This document shows positions 17,088 to 25,735 of a stretch of DNA of 62,140 nt, in pieces. Every line of letters starts with the position of its first letter. Positions within the stretch are counted from its first letter, which is position 1. Location of the stretch: positions 1-62,140 of the forward strand of contig PBYE01000026.1 in the NCBI GenBank assembly GCA_002729495.1. The letters run 5' to 3'. Under the pieces are notes generated by a model. It saw only the letters and a program-made list of their open reading frames with translations, did no database searches and was not told the origin of the DNA. This stretch comes from Chromatiales bacterium. Lineage in GTDB: Bacteria > Pseudomonadota > Gammaproteobacteria > Steroidobacterales > GCA-2729495. A program made the position numbers and the translations under genes.

Positions 17088-17914
17088 CCGGCGAAGGTTC
17101 GTGGTTGCCGGCTTGGTACTTGCACTGCCTGTGCATCGCGATCAAGTCTGACCGCTGTCAGCGCGCCACCCCAGACACATCCTGTGTCCAACGCAATCAG
17201 GTTTTCAGTCTGCAACAGACCCAGCGTGGACCAGTGGCCAAAAACGATGCGCGTGTCAGCCGTTGCGCGGTCAGGCAGTTCATACCATGGTTGCAGGTTA
17301 TCGGGTTGGGTCCCAGGCGCGAGCTTGTAGTTGAAATCAAGACCACCGTCGGCGGTGCAATAGCGAATCCGCGTCAGGCTGTTGGTAATAAATCTCTGCC
17401 GATCTGTGCCGCCGAGATTCTCGGACCATTTATCCGGTTTCCGGCCATACATGGCGTGTAAGAATTCGTGTGCATGTTCGCTTGCCAGCGTATCTGCCAC
17501 CTCTCCCGCACGCTCGAGCGTATCGGATACCGACCATGGACCGATGACGCCTGCATGCACCATCAGCGTGTTAAGCCCGGGATCGAAATACGCGAGTGGT
17601 CGCCGGCGCAGCCAGTCTATAAGCTGATCCGAATCTTCGGCATGCAATACATCGGACAGGATATCCGCATCGAACGGTACGTTGTCGGACAGCGCTAGTG
17701 CCAGCAAGTGCAGGTCATGATTGCCAAGCACGCAAATAGCCGCGTCGCCAAGCTCCTGCACCAGCCTGAGTGTTTCGAGTGACTTGGGGCCCCGGTTAAC
17801 CAGGTCACCGACAAACCAAAGATGGTCTTGGCCAGGGTCGAAGGAGATTACATCCAATAGTGCCGCGAGCTCGTCATAACAGCCCTGGATGTCACCAACG
17901 GCATAAACCGCCAT
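17084..17914 (-). CDS. apaH: Diadenosine tetraphosphatase (symmetrical)
   Basis: 276 residues. Phosphoesterase motifs are in order: [18 protein letters not shown] and LGNHD, which ligate the two metals. ApaH cleaves Ap4A to two ADP and, in E. coli, also removes Np4N caps from RNA. It is the last gene of the lptD-surA-pdxA-rsmA-apaG-apaH operon, 19 bp after apaG. Confidence 0.96.
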   Translation of the reverse strand: MAVYAVGDIQGCYDELAALLDVISFDPGQDHLWFVGDLVNRGPKSLETLRLVQELGDAAICVLGNHDLHLLALALSDNVPFDADILSDVLHAEDSDQLIDWLRRRPLAYFDPGLNTLMVHAGVIGPWSVSDTLERAGEVADTLASEHAHEFLHAMYGRKPDKWSENLGGTDRQRFITNSLTRIRYCTADGGLDFNYKLAPGTQPDNLQPWYELPDRATADTRIVFGHWSTLGLLQTENLIALDTGCVWGGALTAVRLDRDAQAVQVPSRQPRTFAG

Positions 17915-17933
17915 TCAGCTACGCCCTGACCAA

Positions 17934-18326
17934 CTAATTTAATACGCCGGGTACCGCTAACCGGAAGACCGGTATCGGTGTATCAAAGTGACTACCTGAG
18001 TCACTGATCATGCCATAGCGGCCTTCCATCGTACCCACGGGTGTTTCGATAACCGCGCCACTGGAATAGGAATGGGCTGTGCCGGGAGCAATTTCCGGTT
18101 GCTTGCCAATAACGCCATCACCGTGTACTTCCTGAATCCGGCCGTCCGCGTCGGTAATCAGCCAGTGGCGTGTAAGCAACTGAGCGGGCGTTGAGCCGGC
18201 ATTATGAATATTAATGGTGTAGGCAAATACGAATCTGCGCTCATCCGGGTCGGACTGCTCAGCGATATAGATCGCCTCAGCATCTATCTGGATATCAGCA
18301 TTGGTATTGGCAACATCCGTTGTCAT
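17934..18326 (-). CDS. apaG: Co2+/Mg2+ efflux protein ApaG
   Basis: 130 residues of an immunoglobulin-like fold. The family blocks RRFVFAYTINIHNAG, LLTRHWLITDADG, VHGDGVIGKQPEIAPG and GTMEGRYGM are intact. ApaG (CorD) affects divalent-cation resistance in enteric bacteria; the molecular role is unclear. It lies between rsmA and apaH, as expected. Confidence 0.95.
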   Translation of the reverse strand: MTTDVANTNADIQIDAEAIYIAEQSDPDERRFVFAYTINIHNAGSTPAQLLTRHWLITDADGRIQEVHGDGVIGKQPEIAPGTAHSYSSGAVIETPVGTMEGRYGMISDSGSHFDTPIPVFRLAVPGVLN

Positions 18327-18356
18327 TGGTATCCATTCTAGCGCAAAAAAGTGCGC

Positions 18357-19154
18357 TCAGCCGGAAGACTGTTTTTGTAATTGTTGCCCCAGGGCCACAA
18401 AGGCTGTGACAGGCAGCGTCTCAGCGCGTACCAGCGGATCAATCCCTGCTGCTTCAATGGCATCAGTGCTTAGCAAAGTTTGTAAGGCATTTGCCAGTTG
18501 TTTCCGTCGTTTGCCGAACGCTTCGCGGAGTACCGCGTCGAAAGCTGTTTGCTCACTTTCGGAAACCAAAGGTTTTGTCATCGGAATTAATCGGGCAAAG
18601 GAGGACTCAACCTTTGGAGCGGGTGAGAACGCGCCTGAGCCTATATTGAAAAGTTTTTCCACCTGGCAACGTGCAGCAAGGGCAACTGTAAGCCTCCCGT
18701 AACTCTTGGTTCCCGGGCTTGCTGTCATACGCTGCACAACTTCCTTCTGCAGCATTACGTGGATGTCACTGAAAAGATTGTGGAAATCCAGAAGGTGGAA
18801 AAGCAAAGGTGTGGAAATATTGTAAGGCAGGTTGCCGGCCAGGCGCATTGATGATCCAACATCAGACAACGATGCAAAATCAAAATTCAGCGCATCTGCC
18901 ATATGAATTTTTACATCTGCTTCAATAACCCACTGCGCTTCACGTAACTCTGCGGCAAGTTCGCGGTCAATTTCGATAACATCAAGTTTCCCTGATTGTT
19001 TAGCAAGATGTTCTGTTATTGCGCCACGGCCCGGCCCTATTTCCACAAAATGTTCATCATGCCCTGGCCCGATGCTTTCAAGGATGCGTTGAATGACACC
19101 TTTGTCGTGCAGGAAATTCTGCCCGAAACGTTTGCGTGCCCGCTGGTTAGTCAC
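18357..19154 (-). CDS. rsmA: 16S rRNA dimethyladenosine transferase
   Basis: 265 residues. The opening RKRFGQNFLHD and SAM motif FVEIGPGRGAITEHLA are diagnostic, and NLPYNISTPLLFHLL is the NLPY adenine-binding motif. RsmA (KsgA) dimethylates two adjacent adenines in the terminal 16S rRNA hairpin late in small-subunit assembly. It begins 6 bp after pdxA ends. Confidence 0.97.
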   Translation of the reverse strand: MTNQRARKRFGQNFLHDKGVIQRILESIGPGHDEHFVEIGPGRGAITEHLAKQSGKLDVIEIDRELAAELREAQWVIEADVKIHMADALNFDFASLSDVGSSMRLAGNLPYNISTPLLFHLLDFHNLFSDIHVMLQKEVVQRMTASPGTKSYGRLTVALAARCQVEKLFNIGSGAFSPAPKVESSFARLIPMTKPLVSESEQTAFDAVLREAFGKRRKQLANALQTLLSTDAIEAAGIDPLVRAETLPVTAFVALGQQLQKQSSG

Positions 19155-19160
19155 AGGCCG

Positions 19161-20156
19161 CTATATCCTGGTGCGCAGGGCAAGCTCTTCGGCCAGCTGA
19201 AGTGCGGCGCGCATGCTGCCGTTGTCGGCTTTGCCGGTGCCGGCAAGTTCGAGCGCGGTACCGTGATCCACAGAAGTTCTGATAATGGGCAAACCGAGGG
19301 TCACATTGACGGCGTTACCGAACCCAGCATATTTCAGCACCGGTAAACCCTGGTCGTGATACATAGAGAGGATCGCATCAAAATTATCGAGTGATGCAGG
19401 TGTGAATGCGCTGTCGGCCGGCAAAGGACCGATGAGGTTGAAACCTTCCAACCGGAGTTTTTCCAGTGTGGGTTCAATAACGTCCCTCTCTTCACTACCC
19501 AGTTGCCCCGCCTCCCCGGCGTGTGGGTTCAGTCCCAGCACGGCAATGCGAGGGGACTCTATGTCGAAGAGTCGTTGCAGATCCGTAACCAGAACACGGC
19601 ATATGGCAGAAATTTGTGCCTCATTTATCTGCGCAGGAACGTCGGCTAGGGCAAGGTGGGTAGTCAACAGGGCGACCCGGAGAGTGCCGGCACATAACAA
19701 CATCACCGGGGCATCGACATCGCACAGACTGGCTAGAAACTCGGTGTGACCCGAAAAAGGAGTGCCGGATTCTGTTACCACGCTTTTCTGTACCGGCGCT
19801 GTCACCAGTGCATCAAATTCTGCGCCGAGACAGCCCTGCACAGCTCTTTTCAGGGTTTCTACAACATAGGGGCCGTTTGCCGGGTCGGGGGATCCCGGAA
19901 CGCTTGGCACGCCCATAGCTACCGGGGCTATTAACAATTCACCCGCCTTACCTGGCTCCGGATCTGCCGCTTCATCGTAGTCTGTCAGCCACAGTGGAAT
20001 ATCCATTAGCTCCGCGCGCGACCGCAGCAGCTCAGGATCACCTATCACAATCAACTCCGCTGTACGCGGTTGGGCGGCCAGCTGAATTAATAAGTCAGGT
20101 CCGATTCCGGCGGGTTCACCAGGTGTTACTGCAATGCGCGATATAGGGGAGCTCAC
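19161..20156 (-). CDS. pdxA: 4-hydroxythreonine-4-phosphate dehydrogenase
   Basis: 331 residues (E. coli 329). The opening IAVTPGEPAGIGPDLLIQL is typical. Metal-binding histidines are in FSGHTEF, NPHAGEAG and MYHDQGLP. The enzyme acts in DXP-dependent pyridoxal phosphate synthesis; PLP is used by the two sulfur-metabolism enzymes at 47537 and 49989. It lies between surA and rsmA with short gaps. Confidence 0.96.
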   Translation of the reverse strand: MSSPISRIAVTPGEPAGIGPDLLIQLAAQPRTAELIVIGDPELLRSRAELMDIPLWLTDYDEAADPEPGKAGELLIAPVAMGVPSVPGSPDPANGPYVVETLKRAVQGCLGAEFDALVTAPVQKSVVTESGTPFSGHTEFLASLCDVDAPVMLLCAGTLRVALLTTHLALADVPAQINEAQISAICRVLVTDLQRLFDIESPRIAVLGLNPHAGEAGQLGSEERDVIEPTLEKLRLEGFNLIGPLPADSAFTPASLDNFDAILSMYHDQGLPVLKYAGFGNAVNVTLGLPIIRTSVDHGTALELAGTGKADNGSMRAALQLAEELALRTRI

Positions 20157-20188
20157 GATATGGCTAACCCAATTTTGTCGTGAGCATT

Positions 20189-21502
20189 TTAAAGCCGGTG
20201 TTCGACGAAGGATTCATCCCGCATTTGGCGTAGCCACAATTCGGTTTCTTCAGCAACTTTGCTATCGCGTATTGCGATCATCGCGCGGTTTCTGGCGACA
20301 TCATCGGTCGTATCATGAACACGGCGTTCCAGTACCTGAACAAAGTGCCAGCCGAACTGAGTTTTAAATGGCTCACTTATTTCGTTGATTTCGAGTTTAT
20401 CCATTTTTGCCTGGAAAATATCAACAAACACGCCGGGGCCATTCCAGCCCAGGTCACCGCCCTCGATTGCTGAAGCGGGGTCATCAGAGACGGCTTTAGC
20501 AATCGTGGCAAAATCATCGCCATCCAGAATACCCTGGCGAACGTCTGCCAACTTTTGCTGAACGATGTCGTCATCCATAATCTGGTCGATTTCCATCAAT
20601 ATATGCCGCGCATGCGTCTGGTTTTCCATGATGGGTTCGCCGCCTTCGATATCATCCAGTTTCACGATATGAAAACCGCTTGAAGTGCGTATCGGTTCAG
20701 ATATCTGACCCTTTTCCATATTTGGCACTACCTCGGCAAACAACGTCGGGAGCGCATCCCCATCGCGCCAGCCCATCGAGCCACCTTCCAGTGCAGTCTG
20801 AGCGTCCGAGTAAGCCACGGCCGCCTGGGCAAAATCGGCGCCCTCCAATAACTGGTTATACAGGTCCCAGGCCTTTTTGCTGGCAACCTCCAGTTCTTCC
20901 GGTGTAGTCATCGTGGACAGGGAAATCAGTATGTGCGATACGCGATAACGCATGTTGCGATACGCAGAATTTTGTTCACGCTCAAGATGGTCCTCGAGTT
21001 CGCGCGACGTAACCCCTATACGCGAGACAACATCGCGCTGGCGCAGCCGCTCGATGATCAGCTGCTCGCGCATTTCCTTTCGATAAGAGCTGTAGTCCAC
21101 ACGATCTTTTGCAAGCAAGGCCGGTAACTCTGCCAGCGTAGTGCCGTTTCTTCTGGCAACATCGGCCAGCGCTCTGTTCAGAATTTCATCCGGCATAGTG
21201 ATGCCATCGCGCCTGGCCCGCTGCAACTGAATCTGCATGATGATCAGTCGTTCGAGTACCTGCTTAACCAGGATATTCTGGGGAGGTAATGGTGTATTTT
21301 CTGAGCGTAAGCGCCGCACGATCAGAACGGTCTGTTCATCAAGCTCGCTCAGCAGTACAGCGCCGTCATTGACTACGGCCGCGATACCGTCTACCAGCAC
21401 CCCGGTGTCACTGAGCTCCATGTTCTGCGCGCGAACGGTTTCAGGCTGCAATACTGTCGTAATGACAAACAGCGCTAAGACTATGTGTATGCGGTTGTAC
21501 AT
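20189..21502 (-). CDS. surA: Periplasmic chaperone and peptidyl-prolyl isomerase SurA
   Basis: About 437 residues from the Met encoded at 21502-21500; an upstream Met at 21523 adds seven residues before the signal peptide and is less likely. The signal peptide ends near ETVRAQ. A SurA N-domain (VDGIAAVVNDGAVLLSELD) is followed by two parvulin domains at about 180-275 and 295-385, each with the usual GG(S/D)(M/L)GW block (GGSMGW and GGDLGW). SurA escorts outer-membrane proteins, including LptD encoded just upstream, to the BAM complex. Confidence 0.95.
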   Translation of the reverse strand: MYNRIHIVLALFVITTVLQPETVRAQNMELSDTGVLVDGIAAVVNDGAVLLSELDEQTVLIVRRLRSENTPLPPQNILVKQVLERLIIMQIQLQRARRDGITMPDEILNRALADVARRNGTTLAELPALLAKDRVDYSSYRKEMREQLIIERLRQRDVVSRIGVTSRELEDHLEREQNSAYRNMRYRVSHILISLSTMTTPEELEVASKKAWDLYNQLLEGADFAQAAVAYSDAQTALEGGSMGWRDGDALPTLFAEVVPNMEKGQISEPIRTSSGFHIVKLDDIEGGEPIMENQTHARHILMEIDQIMDDDIVQQKLADVRQGILDGDDFATIAKAVSDDPASAIEGGDLGWNGPGVFVDIFQAKMDKLEINEISEPFKTQFGWHFVQVLERRVHDTTDDVARNRAMIAIRDSKVAEETELWLRQMRDESFVEHRL

Positions 21503-21548
21503 ATGTTTACCAACAGCGGTCATTTACTTTGGTGTTATCCGCCCTGAA

Positions 21549-23789
21549 TCAATAGCGTCTGCCTTCCATAATATCGTCTCGAAGGCCAATCGTTGCTTCA
21601 CTGCCCAGGCTCGAGAAACCCTTCAATATGAATTGTATCGAAACTGTCGAATCTCTTTCACCTGTTGTCCGGCTTACGCTGCGCCGGGCCAGCAAGTTTA
21701 TTGCCCAGCAGCAGGATTCGTATTCTATACCGACAAAACGGTCCAGGGCTTTTTCCTCGAGCAATGAATAGTTGTACCGGCCAATAAGGTTCCAGCTTTC
21801 ACCGACTGGCCAGGCAAATGAAAGATCCGTTTGTTCCAGCGATCCGTCGACATAACGATAGACCATATTGACGGCCTTAAATTCACCTGGTTTGTATTGC
21901 ACCCTTACAGATGATCTTTCTGTGCGATCAGTGTCTGAATCCCACTGGTGGCGAATGTCAATATTCCAGTTGTCCCAGACATTGACCTCGAGCTCGGCAA
22001 TGTAATCGGAAGAGCTGTCAGATGACGGGTCCTCGCCAGGCAAAGTTACATCGCCGGTGTCGAAAAACCGGGTTTGACCAATGGTTGCTGTCAGTATCTC
22101 ACTACCGTTTTCTGCGCTCAGCATACGGCTTGTCAGGCCCCAGCTAAGCTGCCGGGTATCGCCAATACGGTCGTGGCCTATGTAGCGATTCTGACGAAAT
22201 AACTGGATCAGGTTGAAGTCCGGCTGAATGGTGTCGAATATGGGGATATCGCTTTGGTCTCGAAACGGTATGTACGTGTACTGGGCGCGCGGCTCCAGGG
22301 TTACCAGCCATTGGTCATCGTCACCGGCGGTCTTGTCGAAAATTGCGCCCGTGTCAATGCTGAAGATTGGGGCTGAGCGACTGGGCGTTTCTTCTTCATC
22401 GTCCGGCAGGTCAGTGAGTTTGTAGCCGGTGTAATCCACCGCAATTTCCGGAACAAAATAAAGGCCAGGTCCTTCCAACGGCAGCGAAATCGCCGGTTTA
22501 AGGTGCAGACGTGCACCTTTGACGCTGTCATCCCGATAAAAATAAGAGGTTTCAGTATCAAGTGAGTAATCCAGACCCAGAAAGCCATCCCGCCATCTGC
22601 CATTGGCGACTATCTGCGGAAGCTGGGCATATGGTTCCTGATCGAGGTCAATTTTGGGGTCTATGGTTTGAAAATCCTGCAGTCGTACCATCATCGACCA
22701 GTGCTCACTGTAACGCTCAAAGTCAATACTCCGGTTCAAACTGGTTTGACTCGTCATGCTTCGTCGCGAACTAAAGTCATCGTAATAGGCGTTATCGGAA
22801 ACCCCTACCGCAAGTACCGAAGCTCGCCACCCATGCGACAGAAAGGACTCTGTTTCCACATCAAATTGCCAACGGTCTTCCTTTATCCTGTCATCGTCGG
22901 ACAGGAAGTCACCCCATATCTCGCCGTTACTGTTGTTTTCGGTCAGGAAGCGCAGTTCGGTGCCGAGCTGCAGACCGCGTTTTGACATGTAGCGGGGAAC
23001 AATTGTGGCATCATAATTCGGCGCAATGTTCCAGTAGATCGGCTGCCAAAACTCGAAGCCACGCCTGTCGCTCGTGCCTATCTTTGGGAACAGGAGACCT
23101 GACTTCCGTTCGTCGTTAACCGGAACGGTAATGTAGGGAATGTATAGAAACGGCACGCCCTTGAACGAGAGGCTCGCACTGCGTACCGTTCCCATTCCGG
23201 TGTTGTCATCGACCTCAATACTTTTTGCTTTAAGTATCCAGTCGTCGTTGCCAACCGGACAGGATGTGTAACGGACGTCCTGAAGTTTAACCCTGCCTTC
23301 ACGTTCAATTATCAGTGCTCCGGCTGAACCGCGCGCGGGAGCCTTCTGCAGTTCATATTCAGCATCGTTGAAGCTAAACACGCCTGACTCGGTGTTGTAC
23401 TGCACGGACTTGCCGCTGACCCTGGTTTCCTGATCCTGGTAGCTGACATTACCTTCTATAGAGAAGGTTTCTGTCTCCTTGTCGTAGGTAGCAGACTGGG
23501 CGGTAAGGGAAACCTTGCCACTCTGCATGACAATCGGCCCCCTGAACGAGGCATCGCCTTCGCCGGTAATATCGGCTTCGCCGGATGTGAATTCGATCGG
23601 ATCGTCGTCACTGTCAGGAACGATAAGCGGCGCTTCTTCGAATTCGGGCCAGCAGCTAATGCCGCGGATATCTGTAGAAACCGGTGGATCCGCAAGTGCG
23701 CTGGCGCTGAGTAGTACTGTCAAGCTTATAATTTTCGCGGCGCGCACCTGATATTTTTCCTCATCTCCTGATGCTGGAATGCTATTCAT
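21549..23789 (-). CDS. lptD: LPS-assembly protein LptD
   Basis: 746 residues. The signal peptide ends near SASALA, with DPPVSTD following; the stretch before the hydrophobic core is long, so an internal GTG start is possible. An OstA/LptA-like periplasmic domain (about 60-190) precedes the 26-strand barrel. The four Cys needed for the two interdomain disulfides are present: GISCWPE, YTSCPVG and the CC pair in YESCCWAINL. LptD inserts LPS into the outer leaflet together with LptE. It is the first gene of the operon and diverges from murU across 179 bp. Confidence 0.96.
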   Translation of the reverse strand: MNSIPASGDEEKYQVRAAKIISLTVLLSASALADPPVSTDIRGISCWPEFEEAPLIVPDSDDDPIEFTSGEADITGEGDASFRGPIVMQSGKVSLTAQSATYDKETETFSIEGNVSYQDQETRVSGKSVQYNTESGVFSFNDAEYELQKAPARGSAGALIIEREGRVKLQDVRYTSCPVGNDDWILKAKSIEVDDNTGMGTVRSASLSFKGVPFLYIPYITVPVNDERKSGLLFPKIGTSDRRGFEFWQPIYWNIAPNYDATIVPRYMSKRGLQLGTELRFLTENNSNGEIWGDFLSDDDRIKEDRWQFDVETESFLSHGWRASVLAVGVSDNAYYDDFSSRRSMTSQTSLNRSIDFERYSEHWSMMVRLQDFQTIDPKIDLDQEPYAQLPQIVANGRWRDGFLGLDYSLDTETSYFYRDDSVKGARLHLKPAISLPLEGPGLYFVPEIAVDYTGYKLTDLPDDEEETPSRSAPIFSIDTGAIFDKTAGDDDQWLVTLEPRAQYTYIPFRDQSDIPIFDTIQPDFNLIQLFRQNRYIGHDRIGDTRQLSWGLTSRMLSAENGSEILTATIGQTRFFDTGDVTLPGEDPSSDSSSDYIAELEVNVWDNWNIDIRHQWDSDTDRTERSSVRVQYKPGEFKAVNMVYRYVDGSLEQTDLSFAWPVGESWNLIGRYNYSLLEEKALDRFVGIEYESCCWAINLLARRSVSRTTGERDSTVSIQFILKGFSSLGSEATIGLRDDIMEGRRY

Positions 23790-23968
23790 GACTGATATAT
23801 GGCCTGTCGGCAGCCCGCACTCCGCAATTCAGGTGTGATTATATCCGGCATAGCAACTCCAGTCCCTATTAAGCCGAGAATACCTTTCAGCAATCCTGCT
23901 GACCCGGGCTTCGGCCGGTCGTCTCGTTTACTATTCACTTACCGACGTTCAGGAATGCCCGGGCAAAG

Positions 23969-24655
23969 ATGAAAGCGATGATTCTTGCAGCCGGCCGCGG
24001 CGAACGCATGCGGCCTCTAACGGACACGACACCAAAGGCCCTGCTCAAGGTGGGCGGCAGGGCGCTTATCGAATACCACATCGAAGCATTGAAGGCAGCC
24101 GGAGTTGTCGACATCGTTGTAAACCTGGCCTGGCTGGGGGAGCAGATAGTCGATTACCTCGGCGACGGGGGGCATCTTGGCGTGAAGATTGTGTACAGCG
24201 ATGAGGGTGTCGCCGCGCTTGAAACAGGCGGTGGAATTTTTCGCGCACTAAAAGTGCTGGGGGATGAGCCGTTCTGGGTTGTGAATGGCGATACGCATAC
24301 AAGCTTTACTTACAGCCAGCCTCAGCCAGCCGGGGACAGCCTGGCCCACCTCATCCTGGTACCAAATCCTGAACATAACCCTGGCGGCGATTTTGTCCTT
24401 GCCGGGGACCGCGTGCAAAATTCAGGGGGAGCAGCATATACCTACAGCGGCATAGGCGTGTTTAGCGCCGGTTTATTTATGGGTCAGACTGATGGGGTTT
24501 TTCCGCTGGCACCGCTGCTGCGAAAAGCAGCGGACGACAATTGTTTGACCGGAGAACTGTTTGAAGGGTTGTGGTCCGACGTCGGCACGCCCGAGCGTTT
24601 AAAGGAAGTAGATAAACTCATCGGAAAATCCTCAGCCGGCACGATGCGGCGTTGA
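23969..24655 (+). CDS. murU: N-acetylmuramate-1-phosphate uridylyltransferase
   Basis: 228 residues. The nucleotidyltransferase signature AAGRGERMRPLTDTTPKALL and the catalytic-Asp segment VVNGDTH are intact, and the pattern fits MurU of the cell-wall recycling route in pseudomonads. That route needs AmgK kinase, usually encoded immediately upstream and divergent from lptD; here only 179 bp lie upstream, so amgK is missing from this place. The last residues (SSAGTMRR and stop) are encoded by a dispersed repeat that begins at about 24627, so the original C-terminus was probably replaced. Convergent with lipB. Confidence 0.87.
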   Translation: MKAMILAAGRGERMRPLTDTTPKALLKVGGRALIEYHIEALKAAGVVDIVVNLAWLGEQIVDYLGDGGHLGVKIVYSDEGVAALETGGGIFRALKVLGDEPFWVVNGDTHTSFTYSQPQPAGDSLAHLILVPNPEHNPGGDFVLAGDRVQNSGGAAYTYSGIGVFSAGLFMGQTDGVFPLAPLLRKAADDNCLTGELFEGLWSDVGTPERLKEVDKLIGKSSAGTMRR

Positions 24656-24753
24656 GAATCGGCTCACAATGCTCATGTACTAGCCGTGTGCACTCCGCTT
24701 ATTCGCCGATCCCCGCCTTGCCTCGCACTCACCTGAGGCTTTTCGTCGGACTA
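24627..24753. repeat. Diverged copy of a short inverted-repeat element
   Basis: This stretch aligns with the element at 57501-57648: shared blocks include CTCAGCCGGCACGAT, CACTCCGCTT, CTCGCACTCACCTGAG and a common GAATCGG(T/C)TCACAAT core. The outer ends here (GGAAAATCCTCAG and CTGAGGCTTTTCGTC) have drifted from the intact 18-bp inverted repeat of the other copy. It fills the whole gap between murU and lipB and encodes the end of murU. The lipB stop codon lies exactly at its right edge. Confidence 0.75.
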
Positions 24754-25380
24754 TTGGAATTTGCGAGACATTCCGAGGTTCTCGAGAAGCGCCGGTAGCA
24801 AGTCTCGCGCCAATGTTTCGGATTTATCCGGCCCTCCCAGATCGGCCGTACGTGTCACAGTGAGCCCCTGGTAGCCGCAAGGATTAATGCGCGCAAAGGG
24901 CTCCAGGTCATTGTTTACGTTAACGGATATGCCGTGATAACAGCAGTTGCGCCGCACCCGTAAGCCTATACTGGCGATCTTGGCCTCGTTGACGTAAACG
25001 CCCGGCGCATTCTCACGGCCCTCGGCAGTGATCCCGTAACCGGCGAGTGTTGCGATGATTGCCTGCTCGAGTCTGCACACGAGGTCCCGGATCCCAAGCC
25101 GTGCGCGCATTAGATCGATAAGCACATATACGACAAGTTGTCCCGGGCCGTGATAAGTAACCTGGCCACCCCGGTCGACCTTTACCACCGGGATGTCGCC
25201 CGCGTCGATGATATGGCTCTCGTCTGCATTCATACCTAGTGTGAATACCGGCGGGTGTTCAAGCATCCAGATTTCATCACGCGTTTCCGGAGTACGTTCC
25301 TGGCTAAACTTTTGCATGTCTGCCAGGGTCGCGGCGTAATCCGCAAGCCCTGGTTGACGAATAACTACCGGTTGGTTCAT
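24751..25380 (-). CDS. lipB: Octanoyltransferase LipB
   Basis: 209 residues. Conserved blocks are in order: RGGQVTYHGPGQLVVY, ENAPGVYVNEAKIASIG with the catalytic Lys, YHGISVNVN and NPCGYQGLTVT with the acyl-accepting Cys. LipB moves octanoyl from acyl carrier protein to lipoyl domains. lipA, often next, is absent. The gene ends at the edge of the repeat element, whose terminal TAG seems to supply the stop. It starts 14 bp after ybeD. Confidence 0.96.
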   Translation of the reverse strand: MNQPVVIRQPGLADYAATLADMQKFSQERTPETRDEIWMLEHPPVFTLGMNADESHIIDAGDIPVVKVDRGGQVTYHGPGQLVVYVLIDLMRARLGIRDLVCRLEQAIIATLAGYGITAEGRENAPGVYVNEAKIASIGLRVRRNCCYHGISVNVNNDLEPFARINPCGYQGLTVTRTADLGGPDKSETLARDLLPALLENLGMSRKFQ

Positions 25381-25394
25381 GACAAGTGGGGCCT

Positions 25395-25658
25395 TTAGAA
25401 AACCATCAACACCAGTTCATGTTCATGCAACGACTGGTAGATGGAATCTACCTGTTCCTGGTTTTCCGCCATAAAGGTAACTGTGACTGAAATAAAATTG
25501 CCGTTACTGCTTATCTGTTCACGAACATCATTCTCATTGTCGAACTGCGCATGTATAGCGATCACTTTGAGCACGTGCTCCCGAAAATCGGGATGTTTGC
25601 GCCCAAGTGCCTTGATCGGAAACTCGGTAGGGTATTCGAGCAGCGACTCTTTATTCAT
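25395..25658 (-). CDS. ybeD: YbeD family protein (DUF493)
   Basis: 87 residues with the family opening LLEYPTEFPIKALG and the end YQSLHEHELVLMVF. The fold is ACT-like and a regulatory link to lipoate metabolism has been proposed from its constant position between dacA and lipB, which is kept here. Function unproven. Confidence 0.93.
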   Translation of the reverse strand: MNKESLLEYPTEFPIKALGRKHPDFREHVLKVIAIHAQFDNENDVREQISSNGNFISVTVTFMAENQEQVDSIYQSLHEHELVLMVF

Positions 25659-25708
25659 ATTCCGAATGTACTATGAACCGGCATCAGTCGGTGCAGAGCT
25701 ACAGGGGA

Positions 25709-25734
25709 GCCGGCCGCCATAAGGCCCGGCCGGC
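25709..25734. other. GC-rich hairpin after dacA
   Basis: GCCGGCCG and CGGCCGGC form a perfect 8-bp stem 2 bp beyond the dacA stop on the minus strand. There is no T run, so a rho-independent terminator is not proven; it may tune expression between dacA and ybeD. Confidence 0.45.
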
Positions 25735-25735
25735 G

